From CBDAUN01 sp965214615 (lineage in GTDB: Bacteria; Pseudomonadota; Gammaproteobacteria; Arenicellales; JAJDZL01): DNA of 64,000 nt. This document shows, piece by piece, positions 45,478 through 55,600 of this stretch. The notes beneath the pieces are model-generated. The model did not search any database, was not told the origin of the DNA, and was given only the letters and a program-made list of their open reading frames with translations. A program made the position numbers and the translations under genes. Numbering within the stretch: the first letter of the stretch is position 1; the number at the start of each line of letters is the position of its first letter. The stretch is taken from positions 1-64,000 of the forward strand of contig OZ243952.1 in assembly GCA_965214615.1 (NCBI GenBank), written 5' to 3'.

Positions 45478-47301
45478 ATGACACGTCACTACAACTACAC
45501 CCTTGAAGATCCCAAAGAGAGGCTTAGCGATGCGCTGAACCTGATGAGTGCCGAATATCTAAAGAAGATGGTCGCCTATCTGTCGCCTCCCGGCCCTCGC
45601 CCCACGCGAAAAGCCGACATGGCAGAATGCATCAAACAGCACCTGACAACCGAAAGGCTGCGCCGTATTTGGGACAATCTCGATAGAATTGGGCGTCTTG
45701 CGGTGCAAGAGGTTCTGCACAGTTCGAACAATCGATTCAATCCGAGACAATTCGAGGCGAGATACGGCTGCTTGCCCGCGAGGCTCACCTTCGGCTACGG
45801 TTCCAGCGGCAAGGCGCCGCTTCCGATCAGGTTCTTTCTGTATTTCACACAACGCGACGAAACCGGATCGCTGGTGATTCCCGAAGACATCGCCGAATCA
45901 TTGCGCACCTTTGTCCCGAAGCCGAAACCCCCTACGGTTGCCTCGCACGATGAACTGCCGCAGCAAAGCGGACAGCCGAAACTTATCGTTCGCGACATGG
46001 AGCAAGCCGCGGCGCACGATCTTTTCGCCGTAATGCGCCTGATTGATCTTGGCCGAATTTCGGTAGGCGCGAAAACGCACCGCCCGTCGAAGGCAGCGAT
46101 GACGCACATCGCCAAGGAGCTTCACGGAGGAGATTTCTTTGACCCGGGTGGCGAAACAAATAGTTGGGGCCAGACCATCGGACCGATCCGGGCATTCGCC
46201 TGGCCGCATCTGATGCAGGCTGGCGGCCTGGCCAAGGCGACGGGTTCCAAGCTCGGATTGACAAGAGCCGGACGCGCGGCACTCGGCAAGCCTGCGGCCG
46301 AGACTCTGAAGCACCTGTGGGATCGCTGGCTCGAATCTCCCATTCTCGATGAATTCAGTCGTGTTGATTGCATCAAGGGACAGCATCGCGGCAAGGGAAA
46401 GCGCGCGATGACCGATGCGGAGGACCGGCGGATAGAAATCGAAAACGGATTGACCGGCTGTCCAGTGGGCCAATGGGTGGACTTCGACAAATTCTCAAGA
46501 TTCATGCGCGCCGAGGGGCTCGAATTTGAAGTCACGGACGACCCGTGGACCCTGTATATCGAAGAGACGCACTATGGAAGCCTGGGATACTCGGACTGCC
46601 ACGGCTGGAACATACTCCAGGAACGCTACATGCGGTGCGTGCTGTTCGAATACGCCGCCTCGCTCGGCATGATCGATGTCGCCTATTGCGATCCTGACAA
46701 GGGCCGAAAAGACTTCGGCCATTTGTGGGGGGCATCCGAACTTCCGTTCCTCAGCCGCTATGACGGGCTGCACTACATACGCCTGACCGGCCTTGGCGCC
46801 TACTGTCTGGGCATGGCCGACAAATATGAGCCGACGGCGCTTTCTGTGCAAAGCTCGATCAGCATCTTTCCGGACTTGCAGGTGCGTGCGGACACGCCGC
46901 TGGCGGCGGATGAGAAATTGACGCTCGAAATGTATGCCCAGGTCGAATCCGAAGGCATCTGGCGACTTGACCGCGGAAAGGTTCTTGACAAGCTTGAAAG
47001 CGGCCATTCGATTGACAGCCTGCGCGAGTTTCTGAGCGCACGCGACAGCCAGCCTTTCCCCGAAACCGTGGAGGGATTCCTGCGCGGCGTAGAAAGCGCA
47101 GCGCATGCGCTCACGGAAAAAGGCGCTGCGATTCTCATCGAATGCGCCGACGAGAAAGTCGCCGACACGCTGGCTTCGGACGCTCGAGTTTCAAAACTTT
47201 GCCTGCGCGCCGGCAACACCCATCTGGTCGTTCCTTCGCGCAAGGAACCTCAATTCCGCAAGGCTGTGCGCAAATTGGGGTTTGGCCTGCCTCGTGCCTG
47301 A
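45478..47301 (+). CDS. Orphan protein with XPB/Ssl2-like helicase-associated C-terminal domain
   Basis: A 607-residue protein without Walker motifs. The C-terminal region (about residues 450-605) matches in pattern the 'helicase_C_3' / XPB-Ssl2 N-terminal-like domain: SISIFPDLQVRADTPL, then a segment RLDRGKVLDKLESGHSI followed by a conserved tail. The N-terminal two thirds are helical with several winged-helix-like stretches (for example around 30-100 and 260-290). In other bacteria such domains occur next to or fused with XPB-type helicases or WYL regulators, but no helicase is adjacent here. It follows the catabolic operon after 143 nt. DNA binding is likely. The role is unknown. Confidence 0.75.
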   Translation: MTRHYNYTLEDPKERLSDALNLMSAEYLKKMVAYLSPPGPRPTRKADMAECIKQHLTTERLRRIWDNLDRIGRLAVQEVLHSSNNRFNPRQFEARYGCLPARLTFGYGSSGKAPLPIRFFLYFTQRDETGSLVIPEDIAESLRTFVPKPKPPTVASHDELPQQSGQPKLIVRDMEQAAAHDLFAVMRLIDLGRISVGAKTHRPSKAAMTHIAKELHGGDFFDPGGETNSWGQTIGPIRAFAWPHLMQAGGLAKATGSKLGLTRAGRAALGKPAAETLKHLWDRWLESPILDEFSRVDCIKGQHRGKGKRAMTDAEDRRIEIENGLTGCPVGQWVDFDKFSRFMRAEGLEFEVTDDPWTLYIEETHYGSLGYSDCHGWNILQERYMRCVLFEYAASLGMIDVAYCDPDKGRKDFGHLWGASELPFLSRYDGLHYIRLTGLGAYCLGMADKYEPTALSVQSSISIFPDLQVRADTPLAADEKLTLEMYAQVESEGIWRLDRGKVLDKLESGHSIDSLREFLSARDSQPFPETVEGFLRGVESAAHALTEKGAAILIECADEKVADTLASDARVSKLCLRAGNTHLVVPSRKEPQFRKAVRKLGFGLPRA

Positions 47302-47854
47302 ATTGTTGACGTTTCCCGCTGAACCGCCGGCATTGGACACGCCGCCTGCGGATGCCTTTAAATTCCTGACATCTATCCAGTGCGCGTGCAGACGTTCCGT
47401 GCCGGGGGCGTCAGGGCAATTTCCTGCGCGCCTGGCCACGCAGGAACATGTTTCGTAATTCTTCCGCCCTTGCCTTGGAACAGCAGACGTGTCTATAATG
47501 CGGTTAAGGCAATGAGCAGGCCGGATGCACCGTCAGATTTTCATCGATTGTCTCAAGAATGAACAATCGCCGGACCAGTCGCACATCCGGTCGATGACTC
47601 GAGCGCTTGCTTCCCGAACCGGAGCTACTCAAAATGTACCGCTGTCAGCCAATTGATGCGATGTGACTTGCAACGCCCGAATATGAGAGTCAGTATGCCA
47701 TTGACTGGTCGGTCTGCGAACAACGCGGCTAACAGTCATAATCCTTCGGCCAGTTGTCTCACGGCCATTCGCCGCGCTGAAGTTTTACAATGGCTCTGCG
47801 TGAAGTGCAGCTTTCCTACCGCACCAACCTTAATTTTTTCCGGTGTGTTCATAC
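47302..47854. other. Intergenic region upstream of the RND genes
   Basis: About 550 bases. The only feature with support is a promoter-like sequence at 47470-47499. The remaining 350 nt to the adaptor gene hold short frames without recognisable content and could be a long leader or include a small RNA. Confidence 0.4.
47470..47499 (+). promoter_or_regulatory. Sigma-70-type promoter upstream of the RND operon
   Basis: TTGCCT (47470-47475), an 18-nt spacer and a perfect TATAAT (47494-47499). It would give a leader of about 350 nt ahead of the membrane fusion protein gene, so a separate small transcript is also possible. Confidence 0.45.
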
Positions 47855-48970
47855 ATGGCGCAAACATCTGATTCCTCAAAACAAAGCAACCGGAGCAGGA
47901 TTCCCGGAATCCTTCAGCTGGCCGGCATTGCTGCGATCGTTATCGTTGCAATCGTATTGGCAAGGGCTCCTGACCGAATCGAACGCGATGCATCCGCTGG
48001 CGCAGGAATTGAAAATCCGCCGCCGGCCGCGGTTTCTGTTCTCACAGCCCCTCGACAGGAGGATTTCACGCTTCCGGTCAGATTTACCGGCAACGTCACC
48101 CTCGAAGAAAGAATTACCGTGATGTCCGAAGCCCGGGGTCGGGCGATCTGGGTATCGGAAAAGTTCAGAAGCGGCGAAACCATAGACGCAAATGAACTGC
48201 TGGTCAAAATCGACCCGGCTGAATACCTGTCGCGCATCGAGGAAATTCAAGCGCAACTGCGGCTGCATCGATCAAAGGCTGCCGAGGCAGGCGACGAACA
48301 CAAAGCGACAAGAATGCAGGCGCGCACCGAACTTCTGCAAGCACGGCTCGAACAGGCCAGGCTGAAACTCGGGCAAACCGAAATTTCGTTTCCATATGAG
48401 CTCCATGTGACCCGATCCGACATTGCAGTAGGAGAGCTCGCCGGGCCATTCGAATACGTGGGGCCTGACGCTGCAAATCTCGGCGCAGGCTACCGAACCG
48501 AGGCATTGCAGGTTTCCGGTCCCGTCGAGCCGTACCGGATTGCGGATTTGGAACCGCTGATCGGCCGGCCGGCTCAGATTCGTATTGCAGGCGATACCTT
48601 TGCAGCCGCATTGGAACGGGTATCAAATGCCGTATCGCCGGAAACCCGGATGCTCCAACTGTTCTTCAAGTTTGCCGAAGACACTCCAACCGAATCGCTG
48701 CCCTTGCCCGGCATGTTCGCCGAAATCGAGATGCAGGGGCAAACCTATGAAAACGCCTTTGTCCTGCCGCTGGCTGCAAGGCAGTCCCAATCGAACGCCC
48801 TGGTCGTTGAAAATGACGTGCTGGCAGTTCGGTCGCCGAACACGCTCGCACTGACGAGCGACCATTGGATTGTAGAGCCGTTCGATACGGGAAGCGGGGT
48901 TGTAGTCGGCAATTTCTTCGGATTGTCCGCAGGGTCTGCCGTCAAGGCACTGCCGGTCAGTTCGAATTAA
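47855..48970 (+). CDS. RND efflux membrane fusion protein (HlyD/AcrA type adaptor)
   Basis: A 371-residue periplasmic adaptor with one N-terminal membrane anchor (about residues 17-39). The barrel-sandwich region follows (LVKIDPAEYLSRIEEIQAQL starting the helical hairpin) and then a beta-barrel with the PGMFAEIEM stretch typical of MFPs. The helical hairpin is short. It connects the RND pump to an outer membrane channel, probably the TolC at 16681-17991. The ATG at 47855 is preferred over a GTG 12 nt earlier. The pump gene follows after 124 nt. Confidence 0.9.
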   Translation: MAQTSDSSKQSNRSRIPGILQLAGIAAIVIVAIVLARAPDRIERDASAGAGIENPPPAAVSVLTAPRQEDFTLPVRFTGNVTLEERITVMSEARGRAIWVSEKFRSGETIDANELLVKIDPAEYLSRIEEIQAQLRLHRSKAAEAGDEHKATRMQARTELLQARLEQARLKLGQTEISFPYELHVTRSDIAVGELAGPFEYVGPDAANLGAGYRTEALQVSGPVEPYRIADLEPLIGRPAQIRIAGDTFAAALERVSNAVSPETRMLQLFFKFAEDTPTESLPLPGMFAEIEMQGQTYENAFVLPLAARQSQSNALVVENDVLAVRSPNTLALTSDHWIVEPFDTGSGVVVGNFFGLSAGSAVKALPVSSN

Positions 48971-49094
48971 TGCAGATTCCGACTCTACGTGCACGCTATG
49001 CGTCTGAACCGGAGCGACCGCGCTTTCGAACCGTGCCGAATTCACAGCGTTGCAACGCTCTATTCGTCCACATCAGCACATCAAAGACTCCGGC

Positions 49095-52000
49095 GTGAAT
49101 AAGGGAATCATAGGCTATTTCGCCGAAAATCGGGTGGCGGCAATGCTGCTCATGGTTTTCGTGATTGTCGGGGGCGTAGCCACATCCTCCCAGTTATCGA
49201 TTCAGCTGTTTCCAAGAATCGATTTGCGCACCATCAAGGTGACAGTGGAATCTCCGGGCTCTACGCCGGAAGAAGTCGAAGAGGACATCAATAGGCGAAT
49301 CGAAGAGAGCATCATCGGGCTCGGGGGTGTCGACCGAGTCATTTCCAGCGCGAAGCAAGGCGTCGCGCAGTTCAAGATCGAGTTAAAGACATTTGCCAAC
49401 CCCGACTCTGTTCTGAACGATGTAAAAAGTGCCATTGACGGCATCGAGAACTTTCCCCCTGTCAGCGCCTTGCAGCCCGTCGTAGAGATTGCAAAGATCA
49501 AACTCGAAGTCTTGACGCTCGCAATTACGTCGCCGTCGGCCACTGAGAATGAACTTCGGCTGGTGGCAGAGCAAATCCAGACCGAACTTTTGGAATTGTC
49601 TTCAATCTCTCATGTTTCCCTGCACGGCGTGCGGGACCGCGAAATTGCCATCGAGCTTAACGAAGAGCAGTTGCGCAGGAACGATCTGTCGTTCGCAGAG
49701 ATTGCGCGCAAGATCAATCGAAATTCCTTGAACCTTTCCTACGGAGAATTGGAGGCGAACGAGGGACAGGTTGTCCTGCACTCAATCGACAAGCGCAAGA
49801 CCGGCGCAGATTTCGAAAACATTGCGCTATTTTCGCGACTCGACGGTGCAGATATCACCCTGGGCGATGTCGCTACGGTGAGAGACGGTTTTGCCGACTA
49901 CGAGATTTTTTCCGAATTGGACGGAGTACCGGCGGTTTTCGTAAGAGTCGACAGCGACGAAAGTCAATCGATCGCACACATCGCAGATACAGTCTTTGCC
50001 TGGCTGGAAAACAAGTCCTTTCCGCAGCACATCGCGGTCAGCGTCTGGAATGACCGCGCAAGCCGGGCCGTGCAGCGACTTCGCGAAATCGTGTCCAACG
50101 GACTGATCGGGCTGATCCTGGTGTTCTTGTGCCTTGTCGCAGTATTCGACCTTAGGGTGGCCACATGGATCACCGCCGGAATCCCGCTGTCGTTTATCGG
50201 TTCGCTGATGCTTTTCGGACCATTGGACCTGTCCTTGAATATGGGCACTGTGTTTGCATTCTTCCTCCTGATCGGCATCGTTGTCGACGACGCGGTCGTT
50301 GTCGGAGAAAACATCGCATCCGAGCGCGAGCAGGGCAAAGGTGCCCTGGAAGCCGCCATATCGGGGGCCAAGGCAGTATTCGGGCCAATTTCAATCGGGC
50401 TGCTTACCACGGCAATTGCATTCATTCCGTTTCTATTTGTCACTGAAGAGCGGTTCCAGATTCTGAATGTCATCCCCTATGTCGCATTCATTGTTCTGCT
50501 TATCTCTGTAATGGAAGCTTTTCTGATCGTACCGGCTCACTTGGCCCATGACAGGCCTTGGAGTCTTTCGCTCCTCCGGAATGTTCAATCCAGCGTCAAC
50601 AAATGGCTCAACGGGCTGCGCGATCAAGTGCTCGTCCCCATTGTGTCGTGGTCCGTGCAGCACTATGTCCTGACTCCGGTGATCGCAATCGCGATCATCG
50701 CGGCATCGATTGCGCTGATTCAAAGCGGTGCGGTGCGAATCATCATTCTCGATCAGTCCCGAACCGTCTCTGACAATATTCAAGCCGAAATATATTTTCC
50801 GGTCGGCACTCCCTTTGAAACCACCTTGGCCGCCGCCGAAAGAATTTCCCATGCAGCGATGCAGGCAGACATGCAGCTTGAAGGCGATTCAATCAAGTCG
50901 ATCGGCATAATTGCCGGCGCGCCGATCATGTCGCTTCGAGCGACACAAGGCCTGGAAAGGCACAACAGCAATCATATTGCCGCGGTGCGAGTCCACCTTA
51001 ACGACCGCGGTGTTCGCAAGGCTGGCGTCCCGGAATTCGAACATGCCTGGCGAGAGAACATCGGCGACACATCCGCATTTGAACAACTCGAGTTTCAGTC
51101 TTCCAGATTTCAGCCGCAGCCAACCATTTCCTACGCGCTTAGGCATAGCGACCGAGATGTCCTGCAAGCCGCAGCTGAAGATTTTAGAGCGATGCTTGAT
51201 GCCGAATCAAGCATATACGGATTGTCCGACAATATGTCGCTCGGAAAGGTTCACTATGAAATCGCACTGACTTCGCAAGGCAGAATGGCGGGACTGAACA
51301 CCGCGGCCGTAGGAGAGCAGCTTCGGGCCAATTTCCATGGAGTCGAAGTTCAGCGCGTACAGCGCGGGCGCGACGAGATTCGGGTTGTGTTGCGCTATCC
51401 GCGTGACGCAAGAGCGATTCCGAATGCGCTCGACAACGAACGGATTCGGGTGCCGGGCGGTTTTGAAATTCCATTGTCCTTTGTCGCCGAAATCACCGAA
51501 TCGCGTGAACTCGCCTCCCTATCGAGAATTAACGGAGAGCAGGTCGCCTTTATAAACGGCTACGCAGACGAGGCGACAACTACGCCGATCAGGATGCGCA
51601 GGCTCATTGCCGAGAATCACATACCGAAATTGCTTGAACAGTATCCCGGCATGAAAGTCGAAGTGGATGGCGGTGCGCGAAATGAAATCAAAATGCTCAA
51701 ATTGCTGAGCATCCTGGTACCGTTGGTGCTGCTGGCGATGTACGCCCTTGTCGCGGCATTCCTTCGCAGCTACTGGAAACCGCTGATTGTTGTTTTCGGC
51801 ATTCCGGTCGCTCTTGCCGGTGCAATCGCAAGTCACTGGATTCTCGGCTGGGATTTCACTGCAATGTCGATCTTCGGAGTCATAGGGGTATCGGGGGTTG
51901 TAGTCAATGATGCGCTCGTGCTGCTTGACCGGTACAACACCCTGCGCCGAGCGGATTCCGGCCTGCCCGCCATTGCTGCTGCGTCGGCGGCGATGAGACA

Positions 52001-52196
52001 CAGGTTTCGAGCGGTATTTCTCACCAGTCTGACGACTATTCTGGGCCTGGCGCCGTTGCTGTATGAACGCAGTGAAGAACTCCTTCACATGGTGCCGTTT
52101 GTCGTCAGCATGCTAGGAGGGCTGATCTTTGCAAGTCTGTTCACGCTGTTCATCCTGCCTACGCTGGTGATGCTGGTTGAAGGACGTACCGAGTGA
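49095..52196 (+). CDS. RND-family inner membrane efflux transporter
   Basis: A pump of 1033 residues with the AcrB-like layout of 12 membrane segments and two large periplasmic loops. The first membrane segment begins at about residue 10 and is followed by the QLFPRIDLRTIKVTV stretch. The proton-relay motif in TM4 is present (GIVVDDAVVVGENI with two adjacent aspartates). The second half repeats the fold, with GVIGVSGVVVNDALVLLD. The start chosen is a GTG at 49095. An upstream frame to 49050 lacks family support. It pairs with the adaptor gene upstream and lies 435 nt ahead of the PKS gene on the same strand. Its substrate is unknown. Confidence 0.92.
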   Translation: MNKGIIGYFAENRVAAMLLMVFVIVGGVATSSQLSIQLFPRIDLRTIKVTVESPGSTPEEVEEDINRRIEESIIGLGGVDRVISSAKQGVAQFKIELKTFANPDSVLNDVKSAIDGIENFPPVSALQPVVEIAKIKLEVLTLAITSPSATENELRLVAEQIQTELLELSSISHVSLHGVRDREIAIELNEEQLRRNDLSFAEIARKINRNSLNLSYGELEANEGQVVLHSIDKRKTGADFENIALFSRLDGADITLGDVATVRDGFADYEIFSELDGVPAVFVRVDSDESQSIAHIADTVFAWLENKSFPQHIAVSVWNDRASRAVQRLREIVSNGLIGLILVFLCLVAVFDLRVATWITAGIPLSFIGSLMLFGPLDLSLNMGTVFAFFLLIGIVVDDAVVVGENIASEREQGKGALEAAISGAKAVFGPISIGLLTTAIAFIPFLFVTEERFQILNVIPYVAFIVLLISVMEAFLIVPAHLAHDRPWSLSLLRNVQSSVNKWLNGLRDQVLVPIVSWSVQHYVLTPVIAIAIIAASIALIQSGAVRIIILDQSRTVSDNIQAEIYFPVGTPFETTLAAAERISHAAMQADMQLEGDSIKSIGIIAGAPIMSLRATQGLERHNSNHIAAVRVHLNDRGVRKAGVPEFEHAWRENIGDTSAFEQLEFQSSRFQPQPTISYALRHSDRDVLQAAAEDFRAMLDAESSIYGLSDNMSLGKVHYEIALTSQGRMAGLNTAAVGEQLRANFHGVEVQRVQRGRDEIRVVLRYPRDARAIPNALDNERIRVPGGFEIPLSFVAEITESRELASLSRINGEQVAFINGYADEATTTPIRMRRLIAENHIPKLLEQYPGMKVEVDGGARNEIKMLKLLSILVPLVLLAMYALVAAFLRSYWKPLIVVFGIPVALAGAIASHWILGWDFTAMSIFGVIGVSGVVVNDALVLLDRYNTLRRADSGLPAIAAASAAMRHRFRAVFLTSLTTILGLAPLLYERSEELLHMVPFVVSMLGGLIFASLFTLFILPTLVMLVEGRTE

Positions 52197-52631
52197 AGCG
52201 CCGACCGGGCTGCGTTTGCGCATAGCCGGCAGCGCGCCCGAAGGTCATGGTCATCCGCCAGCCCTTGAATTCAACTTCAGGAGCGATGCGCCGGCAGATG
52301 AACCGAATGCGTCGGACTCAATCGTCTTTGGCAAAGAGTCACAATGTGCCGCCTTGCGCCCAGATCAGCGGTTTTGCGGACCATCAGCTTCCGCAGGCTT
52401 TGCCGGCCGGTCCGAATCGGCCTGCCAGCCACACGAACCGCGAATGTTCGCAAGACACCGGTTTGCAAATAATTGCAGATGCTGTTCGACGATCAGCCTC
52501 CCCCTTCGGCTTTCCGGACTGATCTCGATTTTGTCCGATTACGGCCGGGATGCCGTTTCAGTCAGAAAATGTTTCAACAGCACGGCTTTTCGTTCTACAA
52601 TTTGAACATGCCGGAATAGAAAGGGAGATTC
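52197..52631. other. Intergenic region upstream of the PKS
   Basis: About 435 bases with short frames only. No gene, terminator or clear promoter could be assigned. It should contain the control region of the PKS, unless the PKS is read through from the RND genes. Confidence 0.4.
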
Positions 52632-55600
52632 GTGAAAATGGATTCTCAGAAGAACGAAGGGATCAGCAAATCGCCTGCAAGGCCCGTTGCCATTACCGGG
52701 TACAGCCACCGCCTCCCCGGAAGTTTGCGAACGGATGATGATTTCTGGCAGTTGATCGCGCAGCGCGAATCTATCCGGGTTCCGATTGCCAATCGATACG
52801 GCCGCGGCTACCGCCCCGTAGGCAAATCGCCCGGCATAGGCCGATTCGCCAGTCCCTATGAGGGACTCATCTGCGATGACCGCGAGTTGGAATTCGATCG
52901 CAGCCTGTTCGGCATCTCGCAGTTCGAGCTTAGCAACATGAATCCGCAGGTCAGAATGCTGCTGAGCTGCGCATGGGAAGTAATCGAGCATGCCGGCTGG
53001 GATATCGGCAAGTTGAGAAATAGCGCAACGGGGGTGTTCATCGGCTCGCAGACGCCTGCGATCGCAAATTGGAGGCCGATTCACGGGCCCAACGAATTCT
53101 CCGTGATCAACTCCAGCCTGGCAATGCTGGCGAATCAGGTTTCCTATCACTTCAACCTGATGGGATCGTCGATGACATACTGCACCGCCTGTTCGGCCGG
53201 ACTGAGTGCAATGTACACCGCATTCAATGCGCTGGCATGGGGACATTGCGATCGCGCAATCGTCGGCTCGGTTAATTATCTGGGTTCCGCCCGGCAAAGC
53301 TCGGGGTTTACAAATCTCGGTGTCGTGAGCCCCGACGGCAAGTGCAATTCATTCGATGCGAATGCAAACGGATACATGCGTTCGGAAGGCTGCATCGCAT
53401 TTGCCCTCAAGCCGCTTGCGGATGCCGAAAATGACGGCGACCACATCTTCGCCGTGATTGAATCGGCCGCCGTCAACGCGGCCGGTGCGGCAGATCAATC
53501 CGAAGGACTCACGCAAGGCCGCTATATCACGGCGCCTACGCGCCACTCGCAAATCAGCCTGATTTCATCGGCTCTTGCGCTGGCGAATCGCGACCCTCTG
53601 GAGTTTGACTACATCGAGGCGCATGCGACCGGCACGGTAGTCGGCGACCGGATTGAAGGCAACGCGATCTGCGAAGCATTCTCCAGCCCCGAACGAGCCG
53701 TGCCGCTGCGCCTGTCAAGCGTCAAAAGCAATATCGGCCACCTTGAGGCTGCCGCGTTCAATGCATCGCTGCTGAAAGTCATTCTGATGATGAATCGACG
53801 AACCTTCGCTCCGATTTCAAACAACTTTTTCGAGCCTAATCCGGAAATCGATTTTGCAAGCTGCCCCATGCTTGTTCAAACCGGATGCGAGCCCTTCCCC
53901 GACCATCAGGTGACAGTCGGGATCAATTCGTTCGGAATCGGAGGCGCCAACGGACACTGCGTCGTTAGCGAATATCGCCCCAGTCACCCGCAGTCGTGGC
54001 CTGTGCCGGCAATTCCGGAAGGCGCAGGATGCATGGTGCCAGTCTCGGCGCGAACCTCCGAAGCGCTCGCGAAAAGCGTCGCAAACCTCGCCGATTTTCT
54101 TCAATCGCACCAGACCGATGTCTGCACGCTTGCCGGAAACCTTGCAAGGCGTCGCACGCACTTTGCCGTGCGCACTTCATTTTCGGCGCTCAATACCGAT
54201 GATCTGCTCAGACAACTGAAGCAATTCGATGCCGAAAAAGACTTTGAAAATCTGCACAGCCGGAACTTGACCGCACAAAATATCGCAATGGTTTTCGCAG
54301 GCCAGGGAACTCAGTGGGCCGGCTGCGGATGCAAGCTTTATGAATCACAGCCTGTGTTCCGGCGTACCGTGGACACCATTGAGGAGCACTGGCTTGAGCA
54401 CGCGAATTATTCGCTGCGCGAAGCATGTTTTTCTGCCAGCCAGGAACAACTGAACGAGGCCGAATTGGCGCAGCCGGCAATTTTCATGATTCAGTGCGCG
54501 CTGTTTGATCTGTTTCGAACCTGGGGCGTTCATCCGGCCGTGGTTGTCGGCCACAGTTCAGGCGAAGTTGCCGCCGCCTACGCAAGCGGCGCGCTATCGC
54601 TGCCGGATGCAACCCGGCTGATCTTTCATCGGGGACAGTTGCAGCAGCGCACCGCAGGTTCCGGGCGCATGCTCGCAGTCGGCATTGATCAATCAGGGAT
54701 CCTTGAAATCCTAAAGGAACTTCAGGAGGCCTGCGATGCAAATTCCGAACGGATTCAGCGCATTGAAATCGCATGCTTGAACTCTCCGGCAAGCGTGGTG
54801 GTGTGCGGACCGGAATCATCTCTTTCACTTGTCACCGAGCGTCTCGGCGAGAGAAATATTCGCCATGGCCTGCTGCCGGGCAACATCGCGTTCCACTCAA
54901 GCGCAATGGATGTCATCCGCGAAGCCCTGTACCAGGACCTGGCGTTTCTGAATCATCGGGAGTTTCAGGTGAAAGTGCCCTTTGTCTCCTCGGTGACCGG
55001 GAAGCAGACGGACCGGCTGGACGCAGACTACTGGTGGTCGAACATCCGCAGGACAGTTGACTTTCAAGGCGCAATCGAATGCATCAAGCGCGAAAATGGC
55101 GTTGATGTCTTTCTAGAAATCTCCCCGCACAGCGCGTTGCAGGCGATGATCGCGCAATGCATGGAGGATGTCCACCCCCCCCCACCTAGTTCCATTGCAA
55201 CGCTAATGCGGGATGCCGATGACCGCATTCAATTCAACGATGCCTTGGGCGCGCTGTACCGCGCCGGCGCCGCACTGGACTTTGAAGCGCAGTTTCCGCG
55301 TCCAGAATCTGTCATTCATCTGCTTCCGGGGCATCCGAAGGAGTTTCAGGTTTCGGTCGCATCGACCATGGACGATGAAATGTTCGTCTACGAAGGCGGA
55401 TTCTCCCATGGACCTATGGTTGGGCACCGGGTGTATTGCGACCACCTGCGATTCGAAGTCAATCTGAGCGAAAAGACGATTCCCTACCTTGCCGACCACA
55501 AGGTGCAGTCTTCTGCGATCATGCCAGCAGCCGGCTACATGGAGCTTATTTTCGAGGCGCTTCAAGGCAAGCCCGCCTACATCGAAGACATCGAATTTCT

